This document shows, one piece after another, positions 21,924 to 45,434 of a stretch of 64,000 bases of DNA. The stretch is from contig NC_073306.1 in NCBI RefSeq assembly GCF_027595985.1, forward strand, positions 83,997,599 through 84,061,598, given 5' to 3'. A model generated the notes under the pieces. The model was not told where the DNA came from. It did not search any database and worked only from the letters and a program-made list of their open reading frames with translations. How positions within the stretch are numbered: the stretch's first letter is position 1; every line of letters begins with the position of its first letter. The position numbers were made by a program, and so were the translations under genes. This stretch comes from Sorex araneus (Eukaryota > Chordata > Mammalia > Eulipotyphla > Soricidae).

Positions 21924-24639
21924 CCCCTGCCCAGCCCTGAGGCTGCTGGGCTGGGGGAGGGGTGTCCCTGAGGGAGGGAGGTGGCGGGAACTGGGGTTTG
22001 GGCCGGGAGCCTGCCAGGCAGGACTTTGAGGAGTGCTGGCCTGCATGCTTGAGAGCAGCCCAGGGTGGGGGCCTCTGTGCCCCTGGGCGGGCAGGTCAGC
22101 CCTCACCCCCTCCCTCCGAGCAGGGTCTTTGGGGCTCAGCTCTGAGCAGTCGAGGGGAGGGGTGCAGCCGCAGACCCCCCAATCTGTTCTTGACCCCACC
22201 CCCAGGGCTCCTCTCCCGGGCTGTGGGCTGGGTGGGAGGTGGGGGCAAGGCCACGTGCCGGCCACCCCGCTGTCCCCTCCGGCCCTCTTCCTGTCTGTGC
22301 CTGCCTCCGCCCCTGCCGCTTTTCCTGCACGTCTGTGTGTCTGTCCCCCTCGGCCGCCCCCCCTGCCTGCCTCACCCACGCCTCCTCCCTCGTTAGTGAG
22401 CAGGCTGCTTGAGGCCGCCTGACTGTGGGGGTGACAGGTGGATGGGATTGTCACCCCCTCCCCCAGCGCCTGCTGCTTATTCCGTGCCCTGCAGCCCAGC
22501 CGCGGGGAAGGGGCGGGCGCGGAGCGCTGACAGCTGTCTCCAGGCCTCCCGCCTGCCTGCCCGCGCGGAGGGGGCTGCAGGAGAGCGCCCCTCCCCCTGC
22601 CCAGCCTCTCTGGGCAGGTGCCCCCGGTGCCCCCCAGGCTCGGGTGGGGAAGGGCAGGGCCGGCCTCACACCGGAACTGAGGGCGCCAGCCTGAAGCCAC
22701 AGCAGATCTGAGTGTCTGAGTGTCTGGGGAGTCTCAGGGAGTCCAGGGCCGCTGGGCGCTGCCCCTCTTGGGGGGGGCTCTGAACTGAGACCCCCTGGAG
22801 GGCATATTTTGCATCTGATTTGCACGTGATTTGCTTGCAGAGACAACCCAGAGGTTCCTGTTGGCTCTGTGGTTCAGCTGTGGGGGGGGGTTTGGGAGTG
22901 ACTGGCCTGCAGTCCTGAGTCCCCCAAGGTCCCTGTCCCCTCAGTGCCTCCTCCTCAGGGAGTCCCCCTGCCTCTGTCCTTTCCAGGCCTCTTCACAGAC
23001 TGGGGCCACGTGGCCCCCAGAGCTGGCCCAGCGGCCACTGCCCTTCCTACCCCTGCTGTCCCCACCACCACCACCCCCAGGCAGCCTCCCTGCCTGCCCT
23101 GAGACTGCTCCAAGTGGTGAATCAGAGGCATAGGCAGCCGGAGCCTTGGAGGGGACATTTGTGCACATCGAAGTCTGCCAGCCCACAGGCAGGACTGGGC
23201 TGGCCCAGGGTCATCCTGCAGAACGCTGCTCTGTTCCACCCCTTGCTCGCATGGCAGCCAGGATCATCTGGGAGGACTTCTTGGAGGAGGAGGAGCAGAC
23301 TGGAAAGGAGGACGGGTGGGGGCGCCTCAGAAGAACAGACACATCTGCAGAGCAGGTGGCCGGGCAGAGGGTTCTTTGAGGCAGGCCAGGTGTGAACCCC
23401 TTCTTCAAAGTCATGTTCTCACCCGAGAGCTTCTAGAAGTTGCGGCCTTGGGGCCTGCAGGCAGTAGGGTCTGGGCCCAAGCTGTACCCTGGAGGACTGG
23501 GCCAGCAGGGGCAGCACCGTGGGCAGGGGTGTGGGCATTTGGACTTGGGAAAGGTGCTCCAGACCCTCTCGACAGGGCTCTGGCTTCAGGCCCTGACTGC
23601 CCTGCCTTGGTGGAGGACGCTCCTCTCTCCTCAGCCCTGATCTCTCTTGCATCCCAGCTCCCCCAGCATGAGGCGGGGGTGGGGGGGCGGTGTAGGAGAT
23701 CAGCCAGGGAGCTGGTTGCCAAGCGACAGTTGCCCGAGCAACCCCATCCTTCCCATCTCCATGTGCTCGGGGCTGCTCCTTAGAAGACTTCAGAGTCTCC
23801 CCCTCTGCACCAGCCCAGCCAGGGGTGAGGGAGTTGGGGAGTGGCGGGAGAGGTCGGCAGCGGGCGGGGGGGGGTAGGGTCAGCTGGGGGTGGGCAGAAG
23901 GAGAGCAGCTGGTTCTGATGTGGGACTTGTGGGAGTTAAGGACTCATTCAGCCTGAAATCACCACCAGCCTCTATGCCCAGGCCCCTGGGTGCACAGACA
24001 CGTGGCCCCTGCCCTGGGAAGCTGCTGTCAGCCACAGGGGCCAGGCATTAGCAGAGACCCAGAATGTCACTGGTGATTGTTGTGATAAGTGCCAGAGAAA
24101 AACAGAACAGGGTACCCTGAGAGTGAAAACTGGGGGAACCAAAGGCATGAGGCAGATTTGCAAGAATGCTGCCTGGGAGGTGAGCAGAGCAGAGAGGGCG
24201 CTTCCCAGCAGGGCACGGGGCTGGACAGACGGCACGTGTCAGCACGAATCTGGCAGGTGTGAGGATGGGAGTGGGTGGGAAGGCCGACGCTAGTGGGGTG
24301 CAGTAGGGGCTGCATTTGCCGACCCACCAGCCCCAAGACTCCCTCTCTACAGTGCCCACTGCCCTGCCACCCCGCTGTGGAACTTTGGCTAATGCTGGGA
24401 GCAGGGGCCAGTGTCCCTGGGCTAAAGCCTTTGCAGTGCGTGGTCCGCTGGTCTGGATCAGAGGCAGGGAGTGGGGTATGCGCAGTCCTTTCAAGACTGG
24501 AGCAGGTTCTAGTTTATCACAGGGTTTTGCGGGGGGGTGGGGGAGCACTGGCCCAGAACCCAGGGCGCACCTTAGGACAAGGCAGAGGGCCCTGAGGAGA
24601 GGGGGGAGGCAGCCACGTTGATTTCTGGTTGTTTGGTGG

Positions 24640-24755
24640 GTTTTTTTTTTTTTTTTTTTGGTCACTTCGGCTGTTCTCGATGCGGTAGTAGGGATTGAAC
24701 CTGGGCCTCCCACTTACAGAGCCTATGCTCAGCCTGTTAGCCCCGCCCTGGCCCT
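24640..24755 (-). mobile_element. SINE-like fragment
   Basis: T run, then GGATTGAACCTGGGCCTCC. The middle is deleted. Confidence 0.55.
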
Positions 24756-25555
24756 GTGTTGTTTTCTGAAAAGGCCCACACAGAGCAGAGGTCCTTTCCT
24801 CTGGAGCTGGGGCGGGGAGGGGGCACCCCAGAATCCCCACAGCCTACGAATCAGTCCTGGCGCCCAGGAAGCCAAGATTGAGCTTTGACATCTGCTATGG
24901 CACCTTGGGGGCCTCAGTGGGGGTCAAGCTGAAAAGAGTCCTGGCAGATAGTCACTGGTGGGGGTGGGTGTTGAGCAGGGGTTCACCTGTGCACACACCC
25001 CTGACACCTCAGTGGGGCCTGCGGGGGTGGGAGCCCCTGCCTGTGCTCTGCTGGGCAGCTTCTGGGGCGGGGGGGGCGGGGGGGGGGCAGCGGGGCTCTG
25101 CTGACAAGAGTCCAGGGTCCTGGCTTTTTGCCTTCCTGCTCTCCCAGAAGGCTTCCGCAGTCAGGGCTGTTGGGGTTGGGGGTCACCTAGTGCTTCCCTC
25201 ATACCTCCAGCCCCTCTCTCCTCCCCTGGGTCTAGACTGGACTGCCCAGCCTATTTAGGCACTGCCCACACCAGGCCCTTCTCAGCCCATGCCCTGCTCC
25301 TTCCCCACTGCCTCTAGGCCTTGGTGGGTGTGTGGCCACGAGGTGGGGGTGGGTGGGTACCCTGGGCCACATCAGCAGGCCCTTAGGGTCTTGGGAGCCC
25401 CAGGTGATGGGTGTGAGGTGCAAAGTGGAGGAGCCAAGACAGACTGGATCCAGCCTTCAGAGCCGGGCCTGTTCGCTCACGTGTGGTCTGTGGGAGACGC
25501 CGGATGGTTTGTGAGGCTGAAAGATTGTTGTGTGCTTTGTGTGCATGTGTGCGTG

Positions 25556-25660
25556 CTTTATTTTTGGACCACGCCCAACAGTGCTCAGGGGACCCCATGG
25601 TGTTGGAGATGAAACCTGGGCCTCCTGCGTGCAGCTGGGAGAGCTCTCCGGGCCTCTCTC
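25556..25660 (-). mobile_element. SINE, internally deleted
   Basis: GACCACGCCCAACAGTGCTC joined to GGACCCCATGGTGTTGGAGA. Confidence 0.65.
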
Positions 25661-26135
25661 GTTGGGCTCTTTACAGAAACAAAGCCTGCCTCTAGTCTAG
25701 AGAGCAGGCTTATCTGTTTATTCCTAGGCAGCCGGGCCCTGTTGTCCAACCAATTTTCAGCTGGGGCCCGCTACAGAGGACAGGTGAGGACGTTGGGGTT
25801 CATGTGCCAGGGTTCCCCGAGCCAGTGTGAGGGCCTCAGCTGTAGCCAGGGGTGCAGAGCCTGCCCCAGCCCTGCCCAAGCACGGTCCTGCCTGCAGCCC
25901 TGGAAAGGAGAGAGAGGGATGGAACAACCCCCGAGACTTAGAAGCCAGACCTAGAGCTTGGGCCTTGCTGTGAGGGTGTAGTGGGAGCCTGGCCCTGAGC
26001 GACTCCCAGCCAGCTGAGGACGGGGCTGAGGTGCTGCCAGCCTGCGGCTTCAGGGGTGCCAGGAGCCTGGCCTGGGGCAGGGCTCACAGCCCTCTCTTCC
26101 GCCTGCTTCCCAGGCTGTGCAGTGTCCTGCAGACC

Positions 26136-26179
26136 ATGAACTGAGCACTGGTACCAGACTGTTGATGAGCACAGTTTAA
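26136..26179 (+). promoter_or_regulatory. MEF2D: Two short upstream open reading frames in MEF2D 5' UTR
   Basis: ATG AAC TGA (26136-26144, in an ACCATGA context) and ATG followed by three codons and TAA (26165-26179) precede the MEF2D start. If exon 2 is spliced as proposed, ribosomes must pass or reinitiate after both. Confidence 0.5.
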
Positions 26180-26240
26180 GGCGTGCAGAAACTGCCACCC
26201 AGCAACCTCCCCGCCCCCAGCACTGAGGATCCCCAAGAAG

Positions 26241-37642
<11,402 letters not shown>

Positions 37643-37779
37643 CGGTCCCCATCCCCCCTCTCTGCCTCCCTGACGAAGAGTTGACAATCTCACCGCCCAC
37701 CCGCCCTGCCCCGGGCTCCTCCCGCTCGCCCCCACTCCCTTTCTCGTGCTTCGTGTCCTGTTGACGGTTACGTTTGTGT

Positions 37780-37822
37780 ATAATTATTATTATTATATTA
37801 TTATTATTATATTTTTTTTAAT
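37780..37822 (+). repeat. ATT repeat and T tract in MEF2D 3' UTR
   Basis: TAATTATTATTATTATATT-type sequence followed by a T run starts about 140 nt after the stop codon, in sharp contrast to the GC-rich flanks. Confidence 0.8.
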
Positions 37823-39229
37823 TTGGATTCTCGCTTTGGAGAGGGCGATGCTCCATCCCCTCTTTCTGCACCCCCCCGCCGTTTTCACTGGCTGGGGGGG
37901 GCTCTTTTTTGCGGGAAGGGGGTACACTTTGCACGTTGTACACATATGCTGCAGGAGGGGGGGCCCGATAGGCCTTTGGGAAAGGACCGGTGCCGAGCCC
38001 TGCATGCGGAGCCCTCCCACCCCATCCCCCAGATTGAGGGAAATAACCAAAAATCTACCAAACAGCAAGACCCCCTCACACACCCCAGACCGGAAGCCCG
38101 GGGTCCCCTGGATGGGCAGGTCCGCGTTTCAGGATGGGTGCGCCGAGTTTCTGCTTCTGGATTGTTCCTGGAGCCCTGGGCATGCGGGCTGGAGGCTCCC
38201 GCCAGCCCCTGCACACCAGAGCCCCAGGGTGGGCGGCCACGAGGGCCACCTAGGGGATGGAGGCCCTGAAGCACACTGAAAGAAGACAGCCATGAGGAGG
38301 GCTGGGGAGGGCAGGGCCGGGCCAGGCCAGGCTGGGCGCTGGGCCCCCTACCTGGCGTGCTCCCCCAGACGCGCAGTGCAATAGCCCCCCGCCCCTCCGC
38401 CTGGTGTGGGGGTCCGGGGAGGAGCCTTTCATTGTGGGGCCAGTGTGGGCGGGCTGTCCCTTCCCTGCACGCACACGTCCCCAGGAGTGGGTTTGTGGTG
38501 GGAGGAACATGGCCGGCCTGTCCCCCACCTCCCTCCCAGACCCTCTCCCGCCCTCCTCCTGGCTCCTTCCTCTCCTGACCCCACCTCCCTGCTCTTGGCG
38601 CCCTCATTGTCTCGCTACCTCCTGTCCCACCACCCCAGGCCGGATCCCACCTTCCCTCTTGGCTACTGTAATTGTAAATAGCAACCTTTGGAAACCCTTA
38701 GCAGTGTAACAGTCCAGGAAACTGTTGGTTTTTTTTGTTGTTGTTGTTGTATTGATATGAAATGAGATTCTATTTTTGTCAAAGTATATTGTAATAATAA
38801 TGACTCAAACGGCCCGTACTGTACAGACAAGATTCTTCTGCTGTGGTTCTTGCTCCCCGCCCGCCCCTCCCAGAATCTCCCCCTCTCCGCTGCCTCCCCA
38901 GGGGGCTATGGCAGTGGGGGGAGGTCCTGAGACCTAAGGCTGGACCGCAGATCAAACTGGAGGGGGCAGGCCCCCAGCCTACTCCCTGTAACCCACCCTC
39001 AGGAGCCCGGTAGGAGGCCTAGCAGGAGGGCAGGAGGATGAAGGGCCGACGGGTGGCATCTGTGTCCTCCTTCACAGGAGCCTGGCGCCCAGTTCGGGAG
39101 AGAGAGGCAGACATGGCCCAGCTGTGCAGTGGGTGACTGTCGTGGCGCACTCTGATGGTGTAGACAGGGCGCAGGGAAGGACTCGGCAGCAGAGGGGGCT
39201 GCGCCGGAGTCTCCTGAGGGCAGCCAGCG

Positions 39230-39256
39230 TCTGTCTGTGTGTGTGTGTGTGTGTGC
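39230..39256 (+). repeat. GT microsatellite in MEF2D 3' UTR
   Basis: A short TG run lies within the long 3' UTR. A second, interrupted one lies at about 39918-39960. Confidence 0.85.
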
Positions 39257-40856
39257 ACGGGCACCTCTGCGGGGCCGTGAGCGAGTTGGGTGCTGAGCTC
39301 AGAGGGACCAGCGCCATCCTGGCTCCCTGACCGGCTGTCCGCCCATCCCCTCACTGTCTCCTGCCAGCCGGGGGACCTGCTGCTGCAGTCAGGGCATCTA
39401 GCCATTGCCCTTCTCCCTTCTCCTTTCAGCCCTCCTTCCCCCTCACCCCCGGGGGCGCCTCACACGGCTGCCCAACCCACACCTCAGCTCCCTCAGGTCC
39501 CCCTCTTTACCCACCCCAGTCCCAGGGGAAAGGCCAGTTCCTCTTCCTAGCTACAGCCTTGGGCCCGCTGGGCCGTGGGCCTCCCAGCCTGCCCTGCACC
39601 CCTACACCCCTCCCCAGTGAGCACACAGCTTGCCCAGCCTGGGGGCATTTGGTCAGGGCCCAGAGAAAGCAGGGTATGGCCCTTGCATGTGCGCATGCAC
39701 CCCGGAACCTGGCACATAGTTGGCACTCAGCTGCTGAGCGGGTGTCTGGCTGGATGCAGGTGCTCAAACAATGCAGAACGACCGGCCGCCCCTTCTCAGG
39801 CTGCTCCCGCCTGCCGGCCGGGCCCCCCACCTTCAGCACGGGCCCCGCCGCTCTCGGTGCAATATTCTCCAGGTCTCCCGCAGATCGCAGCGGCAAACCT
39901 GGCTTTCGATTCCCATGTGTGCATGTGTGTGTATGTGTGTGTGTGTGTGCGTGTGTGTGACTTCTTCTCTTTCCCTGGGGACAGGGGGCGGTCTGTGAAT
40001 GGATCTGTGACATTTCTACAGTTCAGTATCCCAAGGTTCCTCTTAGGGGTCGGGGCCCCTGGGAACCCAGCCCTCAAGTGTGGACTTCATTTCTTTCTCT
40101 CACAAGCCAAATTTGCCTCCACCCACTCCTTCCTCTGAAGAACTGGGCGCTTGCCAAAGTCATCACTGGAGTTACCCACTGCCCCTCCCCTCCCCAGGTT
40201 CCCACAGATTATGGGGACAGTGGGTCAGAGGACCCCCCTCCCGCCAGGGAACACCCACTTCCCTGACTGCTCCCCACCTCGGACAGGAAGGAAGCAATGC
40301 ACCTTCTCTTGCTGATTATTTATTTGTTTGGAGAGACAGAAATGATGTAAAAGTGTATCTAGAAATATCTATATATATTTTTAACTGACTCTGGAATCCC
40401 CTGGGGTGGGGTGGGGTGGGGGGTGTGTCTCAGCGTTGAGGAGGGGTGGTGACAGGGAGCCTGAGCCTGGGAATCAGTTCTCCCCTCTGCCACCCCCCCA
40501 GCCCCGGTCGGAGGAATGGGGCGTTTGTATGGAAGTGGGGGGCTGGAGTGTTACATGGAGAATCTGGATTCTCTGTCTTCCCCATGCACATGGCGCGGGG
40601 GAGAGCAGTGGGGGACAGGCCATGGAGGCGCCCCACCCCCGAGCCCGACAATCACCCACACTCCGGGGCTCCTCCTGGGCCCTGGGCAGGCGACTCCCAG
40701 GTGTGTGGCTGTTGATTCGTTTTCAATATTTTCTTTTCGTGCTGTACGGTGATGCTTTCTTAGTATTCTACACAATAAGAACAGGCAAAGTCCTCGAGAT
40801 TCTTATGAGTTTTGTTTGAGAACTCTTTCACTATATTTGTTGTAAAGAGGTTTACT

Positions 40857-40862
40857 ATTAAA
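40857..40862 (+). terminator. MEF2D: Probable MEF2D polyadenylation signal (ATTAAA)
   Basis: ATTAAA lies in an AT-rich stretch and is followed about 15-25 nt later by a GT-containing segment (CGTTTGTGATACTTGG), as expected for a cleavage site near 40880. No AATAAA was seen between the stop codon and this point. SINE-bearing intergenic DNA begins shortly after. Confidence 0.65.
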
Positions 40863-41124
40863 AGAAAAAGACCACACGTTTGTGATACTTGGGCTCAGCT
40901 TCTGGTTTCTTGGGCGCCGTCGGTGGCTGAAGGGGGAGGAAAGGAAGGGCGGAAGCCTCCCCCAGGGCCTCAGGGCACCTGTGGGGAGGGGCCGACAGGA
41001 GACCTTTCTCCAAGACAGGCAGCCCCCGCGTCCACTGAGGACTGCTGGAGGGAGAGATGCCAGGAGACCAGAAAAACAAAACAGCACCCAGGATGTTGGA
41101 ACAGGATGGCAGGGCACGCACAGT

Positions 41125-41225
41125 ATGGGGGTAGGGCGCTGGCCTTGCACGTAGCCAATCTGGGTTTGAGGCCCTGAAACACCAGGAGTGATCCCTGAGC
41201 ACTTCGAGGTGTGGCCCCAAAACAA
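41125..41225 (+). mobile_element. SINE, 5' truncated or deleted
   Basis: GGGTAGGGCGCTGGCCTTGC joined to a shortened body ending GAGGTGTGGCCCC. Confidence 0.78.
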
Positions 41226-41229
41226 GGAC

Positions 41230-43093
41230 AAAACTACCACCACCAGTGCAGGGTGGGCAAGAGCAGCAGGTCAACTTAAGGAGTCAGGCTGGACCTCTCT
41301 GCGCAGACAAGCACCAGGAGCCCCCACAGGCCCCTCGTCCCTGTAGCAAGATCCCCCCCCAAGGTGGCCCCACCTGACCTGTGCTTGGTGCTACAGAGGC
41401 AGACAGCAGTGAGAGGGCTCCATGGATCAGCACTCCAGATCCACCTGGCCCAGTTGGCACTTGGCTCACTTGTCCATGAGGTAGGAGTCAAGCACTTCCC
41501 AAATGTCTTCACCCCACTATCCGGGTCACTGCAGGCTTCGCCTTCACCTGCCTCCCCCTGGCCTGGAGCACTGATGCGAGCTGGGGCACTGGGCAGCACC
41601 TGTGAAAGATGCACCTCAGAGGCACCCTGCACACGGCCCATGGTCGTGGCCTGTTACCTGGCTCTGTGCTCTTGACCTGCTGCCGCCCTCTGTCACAGAG
41701 TCATGAGGGTGACCTAGCACGGGTGTTCTGAGGCTCAGCCATGGCATCCATCTAGCCCTCTCCTTCTTGGCTCTGGGGAGAGCCACATGTCCTCTACAGA
41801 AGACAGGGAGACACCTCAGCAACTTGAGCAGCTCTATGCAGAAGACACCTGTGAATGGCTGGGGCCTCAACACTCTGCCCTGTCTGGCAGTTTCCAAGCC
41901 TCCCCAGACACTGCCACAGGGCGCACGGTACCCTCCGACTCACCAGCACAGCAGAACCTGGCCTCCATGTCCTCCTCGGGGGCCTGGGAGGGAGTGGGCA
42001 GGGCTGGAGCGCAGGCCGCACGTGTGAGGCCCCATGCCTGCTCCTGACACCAAGCACCACTGGCTGCAGCTTACTGGGGCACAGCTCAGAGCCAAGTGCA
42101 CACTCCAACAGCCTCACTGCCTCCTGTTCCCAAGAGCTGTTCTTTTGGTTTGCTTTTGTTTTGGAGCCACACCCAGCCTGTGCTCGGGACTTACTCCTAG
42201 CTCTGCCCTCTGTCCCGGCAAGGGATCGAACTTGGGTCTGCCACGTGCAGGGCAAGCATCCCACCCGCTCTCCTGGCACTCTTCCCCCAGCCCAGAGCTG
42301 TTCTTTCCTACCCTTTACACCCTCTCCCTCATCTCTGATTGTCCAAGAGCTCAGGGATCTCCAACACACGCCATCCACTCAGACCCCAGGCTCCTCAGTA
42401 CGGCACCTTCACACAGCCAACAGGCTTCCCCACGGCATAGCCAAGGACTCAAGGGCAACCAGACACTCCATTCTCCAACAGCCACTGTCTCTTGACTCAG
42501 GCCGGCCTTGGCAGTACAACAGGCACCGGGGACATGCAGATACTTGGTGACACGCTTTGTTGGGCTTGGGGTGGGGGTGCAGGAATGAAGGCGAGTCACA
42601 GTCTAGTGGAGACGAGAGAGGAGAGCGCCAAGATAGTCCGCGGTCTAGGTGACACAGCACACAGGCGCTCAGCACAGCTTCCCCACCCACGTCAGCAATG
42701 ATCGGTGGGGGTTGCTGGAGGAGGGGTAGGAACTGGCTTCGGAGACCTGGAACTGCTCCCCGGGCAAGTGAGCGGAGGAAAGGCATTCCTCTCAGCAGGA
42801 TCTAAGGCAGAGAGGATGGGGCACTGGGGAAATCAAATTCTGGGCTGCGGGGGAAAGCCAGGGAGTTAGGCAGCAGTGTCTGGGGGAAGGGCCTTGGTTG
42901 CCATAACTTGGATCTGAGTCTGCAGATGTTTGGTCCTGCGAGGATTTTCAGGAGAGGAGGAACTTGATCAGCTTTGCATTTCAGAAAGCTCCTGCCAGTA
43001 GGTGCCCTCTGAGGACCAGCTGGAAGGAATGCAGGTCTAGGCCCAGCCAGGGTTGTTTACAAGCGGAAAGACAAAGTTAGATGATTGAACAGG
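41230..43093. other. Unique intergenic DNA downstream of MEF2D
   Basis: Apart from one SINE, no gene is recognised. 42890-43060 has the look of an old interspersed repeat (GCTTTGCATTTCAGAAAGCT) that I cannot name. Confidence 0.4.
42144..42300 (-). mobile_element. SINE
   Basis: Reverse copy with GGATCGAACTTGGGTCTG. Confidence 0.85.
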
Positions 43094-43245
43094 GGCCAGA
43101 GACACCTGCAGACTAGTACAGTGGTGAGAACACTTGGCTTACACCCGGTCCACCCAAGTTTAATCCCAGCATCCCATATGGTCCCCTAGGCCCAGCCAGT
43201 GATCTCTGAGCACTACCAGGTGTGGCCCAAAAATAAGCAGTAAAA
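43094..43245 (+). mobile_element. SINE, diverged
   Basis: CTAGTACAGTGGTGAGAACA head, CATCCCATATGGTCCCC body. Confidence 0.83.
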
Positions 43246-43724
43246 CCAAAAAAAGAGAAGATAATTAGACAAACGGGACTTGGAAAATGCTGTGAGGAGA
43301 GGGAAGAGAAGGAATCGAGGAGGGTTCATGACCCCCAGATCGGGGCTCCTGCGCTCAGTCGGTGGCAGTTCTGGCTACCCGAGCAGGGGTGCTCAGAGGA
43401 GTTTGATTTCTGACTGACTTGGAGGTGTCCCCAGAAACCATTGCAGAGAACTGACAGTTGGTCATTCTGTTGAGGCCTCCAGTGGGAAGTTGGGATTCAG
43501 GCTGCTGCAGGTGGGATGAAGCATAAAAGCCAAGGTCACCTGCCTTCCCTGTTTCTGCTAACCAGCTTGGCACCCAGGCAAGCTCCCAGTCACATGGACG
43601 GTGCTGAGAGGGAGCTTTGCTCTGAGGTCCACAGTGCTCTGGAGGCTTCGGTCATAAAGACCTAACTATTTCGACCTTGTGAAGGCTTTCAGGGGAACCC
43701 AGAGCAAGCTTTGGAGTTGCTGCT

Positions 43725-43850
43725 GTCTTTGTTTTGGTTGGGGGGGGGCATCAGGCTCTGTGTTCAGAGGTTGCTCCCAGGGCTGGGAGACCCTCGGGGA
43801 TCAAACCTGAGCCTCCATGTGTGTTAGCGTTTGAGCAGGCTCTCCATCCC
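43725..43850 (-). mobile_element. SINE, diverged
   Basis: Reverse copy with GGATCAAACCTGAGCCTCC. Confidence 0.65.
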
Positions 43851-43867
43851 TGTCAGTTCTACTTCTT

Positions 43868-44034
43868 TTATTGTTTTCCTTGACTCACACCTAGCTGTGC
43901 TCAGGGTGCTCAGGACTTTATTCTTGGCTCTGCAGTCCGGGATCACCTCTGGAGGGGGGCCCCAGGGGACTCTGCAGTGCAGGGGTGGAACCCCAGTGGG
44001 CTGCTGGCAAGTAAGCATCTTTCCCTCTATCTTA
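43868..44034 (-). mobile_element. SINE, diverged
   Basis: Reverse copy ending TCTTACCTCTCCAGC, into which the next copy inserted. Confidence 0.7.
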
Positions 44035-44048
44035 CCTCTCCAGCTTTT

Positions 44049-44220
44049 TTTTTTTTTGCTTTTTGGGTCACACCCGGCGATGCACAGGGGTTACTCCCAA
44101 CTCTGCACTCAGAAATTACTCCTAGCAGTGGTAGGGCGGCCATATGGGATGCTGGGGATCGAACCCAGGTCGGCAGCGTGCAAGGCAAACGCCCTACCCA
44201 CTGTACTGTTGCTCCGGCCC
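44049..44220 (-). mobile_element. SINE, young
   Basis: Near-consensus reverse copy with CCTCTCCAGCTTTT-like duplications on both sides (from 44035 and 44221). Confidence 0.92.
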
Positions 44221-44329
44221 CCTCTCCAGCCTTTTGACAAGGGAAAAATGGTACTTCTGTACAAGTACTTGGAGGGAATTCCAGAGGAACCACCGAACTG
44301 ATTCACTGAATCTGGGGCTTAAGAGCAGG

Positions 44330-44500
44330 CTGAGGCCAGAGACCTGCATCTACTTGGGAGACAGCCTAGTGTGTAGCTTCACCTCCTTGTGCCTCAGGGG
44401 CTCGTGAGTCAGAAGGGCTGCTGTGAGGATGGAGTAAAAGCAGATGTAAGTGGCTTAAAGCCACTCCTCACACATAAGTGCTCAATGAGAGTTCATGATT
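44330..44500 (+). mobile_element. MIR SINE fragment (ancient)
   Basis: TTCACCTCCTTGTGCCTCAG, GCTGTGAGGATGGAGTAAAA and AAGTGCTCAATGAGAG match the 3' half of MIR. Confidence 0.65.
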
Positions 44501-44632
44501 TATCACTGTGCTTGCATAGACATGAAAAGAGCTGAACCTGCTTGAATGAGGTTTACGGCAAAACACTGTCATAACTGCCTGTTGCTGCTGCGAGAATTGG
44601 GCTTTCACTGCGAGAATTCTTTCTGTGTCCTG

Positions 44633-44795
44633 GGGCTGGAGAGAGTATAGTGGGTAGGGCACTTACCTTGCACGTGGCTGACCCAGGTTTGATCCCTGGC
44701 ACCCTATAGGGTCCCCTAGGCCATGCCAAGAGTAATTCCTGAGCACAGAGCCAGGAGTTAAGTCCTGAGCTGCAAGTTGTGTCCCCAGAACGCAA
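44633..44795 (+). mobile_element. SINE
   Basis: Full + copy, GAGAGTATAGTGGGTAGGGC head. Confidence 0.87.
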
Positions 44796-44969
44796 CCTAA
44801 AAAAGTCATGTATTTCCATGTCCCACCCCGCTGGTGCTGGTCTGTATCTTTTAATGAGGGGTGTTAGGAGCCAGTCCCTTCTTTGTGGCACCTACCTCAT
44901 TCTACCTGAACATGTAGGCACTAGCTTCTATTTTCTCTGTGCAGCTGAACTGAGCACTCTCAGGCACCG

Positions 44970-45150
44970 TGGGTGTTGCGGAGATCACTCAAGGGGCTAT
45001 ATGCAGGCTTCGAAGGCTTTGCATGCAAGGAACCTGGGTTTGATCCCTGGTACCACACGCTCCCCAAGCACTGTGGCCAGTAATCCCCCAACATAGAGCC
45101 AGGAGTAGTACCTGGGCACAACCAAATGTAGCCTAAAAGCAAAAAAAAAA
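44970..45150 (+). mobile_element. SINE, diverged
   Basis: GGTTTGATCCCTGGTACCAC body and an A-rich tail. Confidence 0.75.
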
Positions 45151-45180
45151 GAATTAATTAAAATACATCCTGGGACTGGG

Positions 45181-45420
45181 ACTGGAGCGATAGCACAGTG
45201 GGTAGGGCATTTGCCTTGCATGTGGCCGATCCGGGTTTGATTTCTCCGTCACTCTCGGAGAGCCCGACAAGCTACCAAGAGTATCCCACCCTCAGGACAG
45301 AGTCTGGCAAGCTACCCTTAGCGTATTCGATATGCCAGAAACAGTAACAACAAGTCTCACAATGGAGATGTTACTGGTGCCCGCTCCAGCAAATTGATAC
45401 ACAGGACAGTGCTACAGTGC
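45181..45420 (+). mobile_element. SINE, type II (long body), young
   Basis: The first 60 nt are the same tRNA-related head as the common SINE, but the body differs: AGAGCCCGACAAGCTACCAAG, then ATATGCCAGAAACAGTAACAA. A 17-nt duplication (45164-45180 and 45421-45437) flanks it. Confidence 0.88.
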
Positions 45421-45434
45421 TACATCCTGGGACT

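Larger units (their letters stand above)
14223..26113 (+). other. MEF2D: MEF2D intron 1
   Basis: This 11.9-kb intron lies between the non-coding exon 1 and the first coding exon. It is GC-rich and holds no recognisable SINE from its start to about 24640. It contains a GT repeat near 15818-15849, a CA repeat at 20518-20566, pyrimidine-rich repeats near 20285-20430, tandem MEF2 consensus sites (21892-21923), and octamer plus AP-1 motifs (21056-21090). Long open frames on both strands reflect composition, and none resembles a known protein. Confidence 0.75.
37643..40882 (+). other. MEF2D: MEF2D 3' UTR
   Basis: About 3.2 kb of non-coding exon follows the stop. It starts GC-rich, has an ATT-repeat and T-rich block at 37780-37822, then AT-rich islands near 38660-38850, 40310-40385 and 40720-40862 with TTATTTATTT-type elements. 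Visible candidate sites are TTTGCAC (37928-37934), TACTGTA (38664-38670), a Pumilio-type TGTAAATA (38673-38680) and GTACTGTA (38816-38823). GT or CA repeats lie at about 39230-39256 and 39918-39960. No SINE interrupts it. The end is placed by the ATTAAA signal. Confidence 0.75.
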
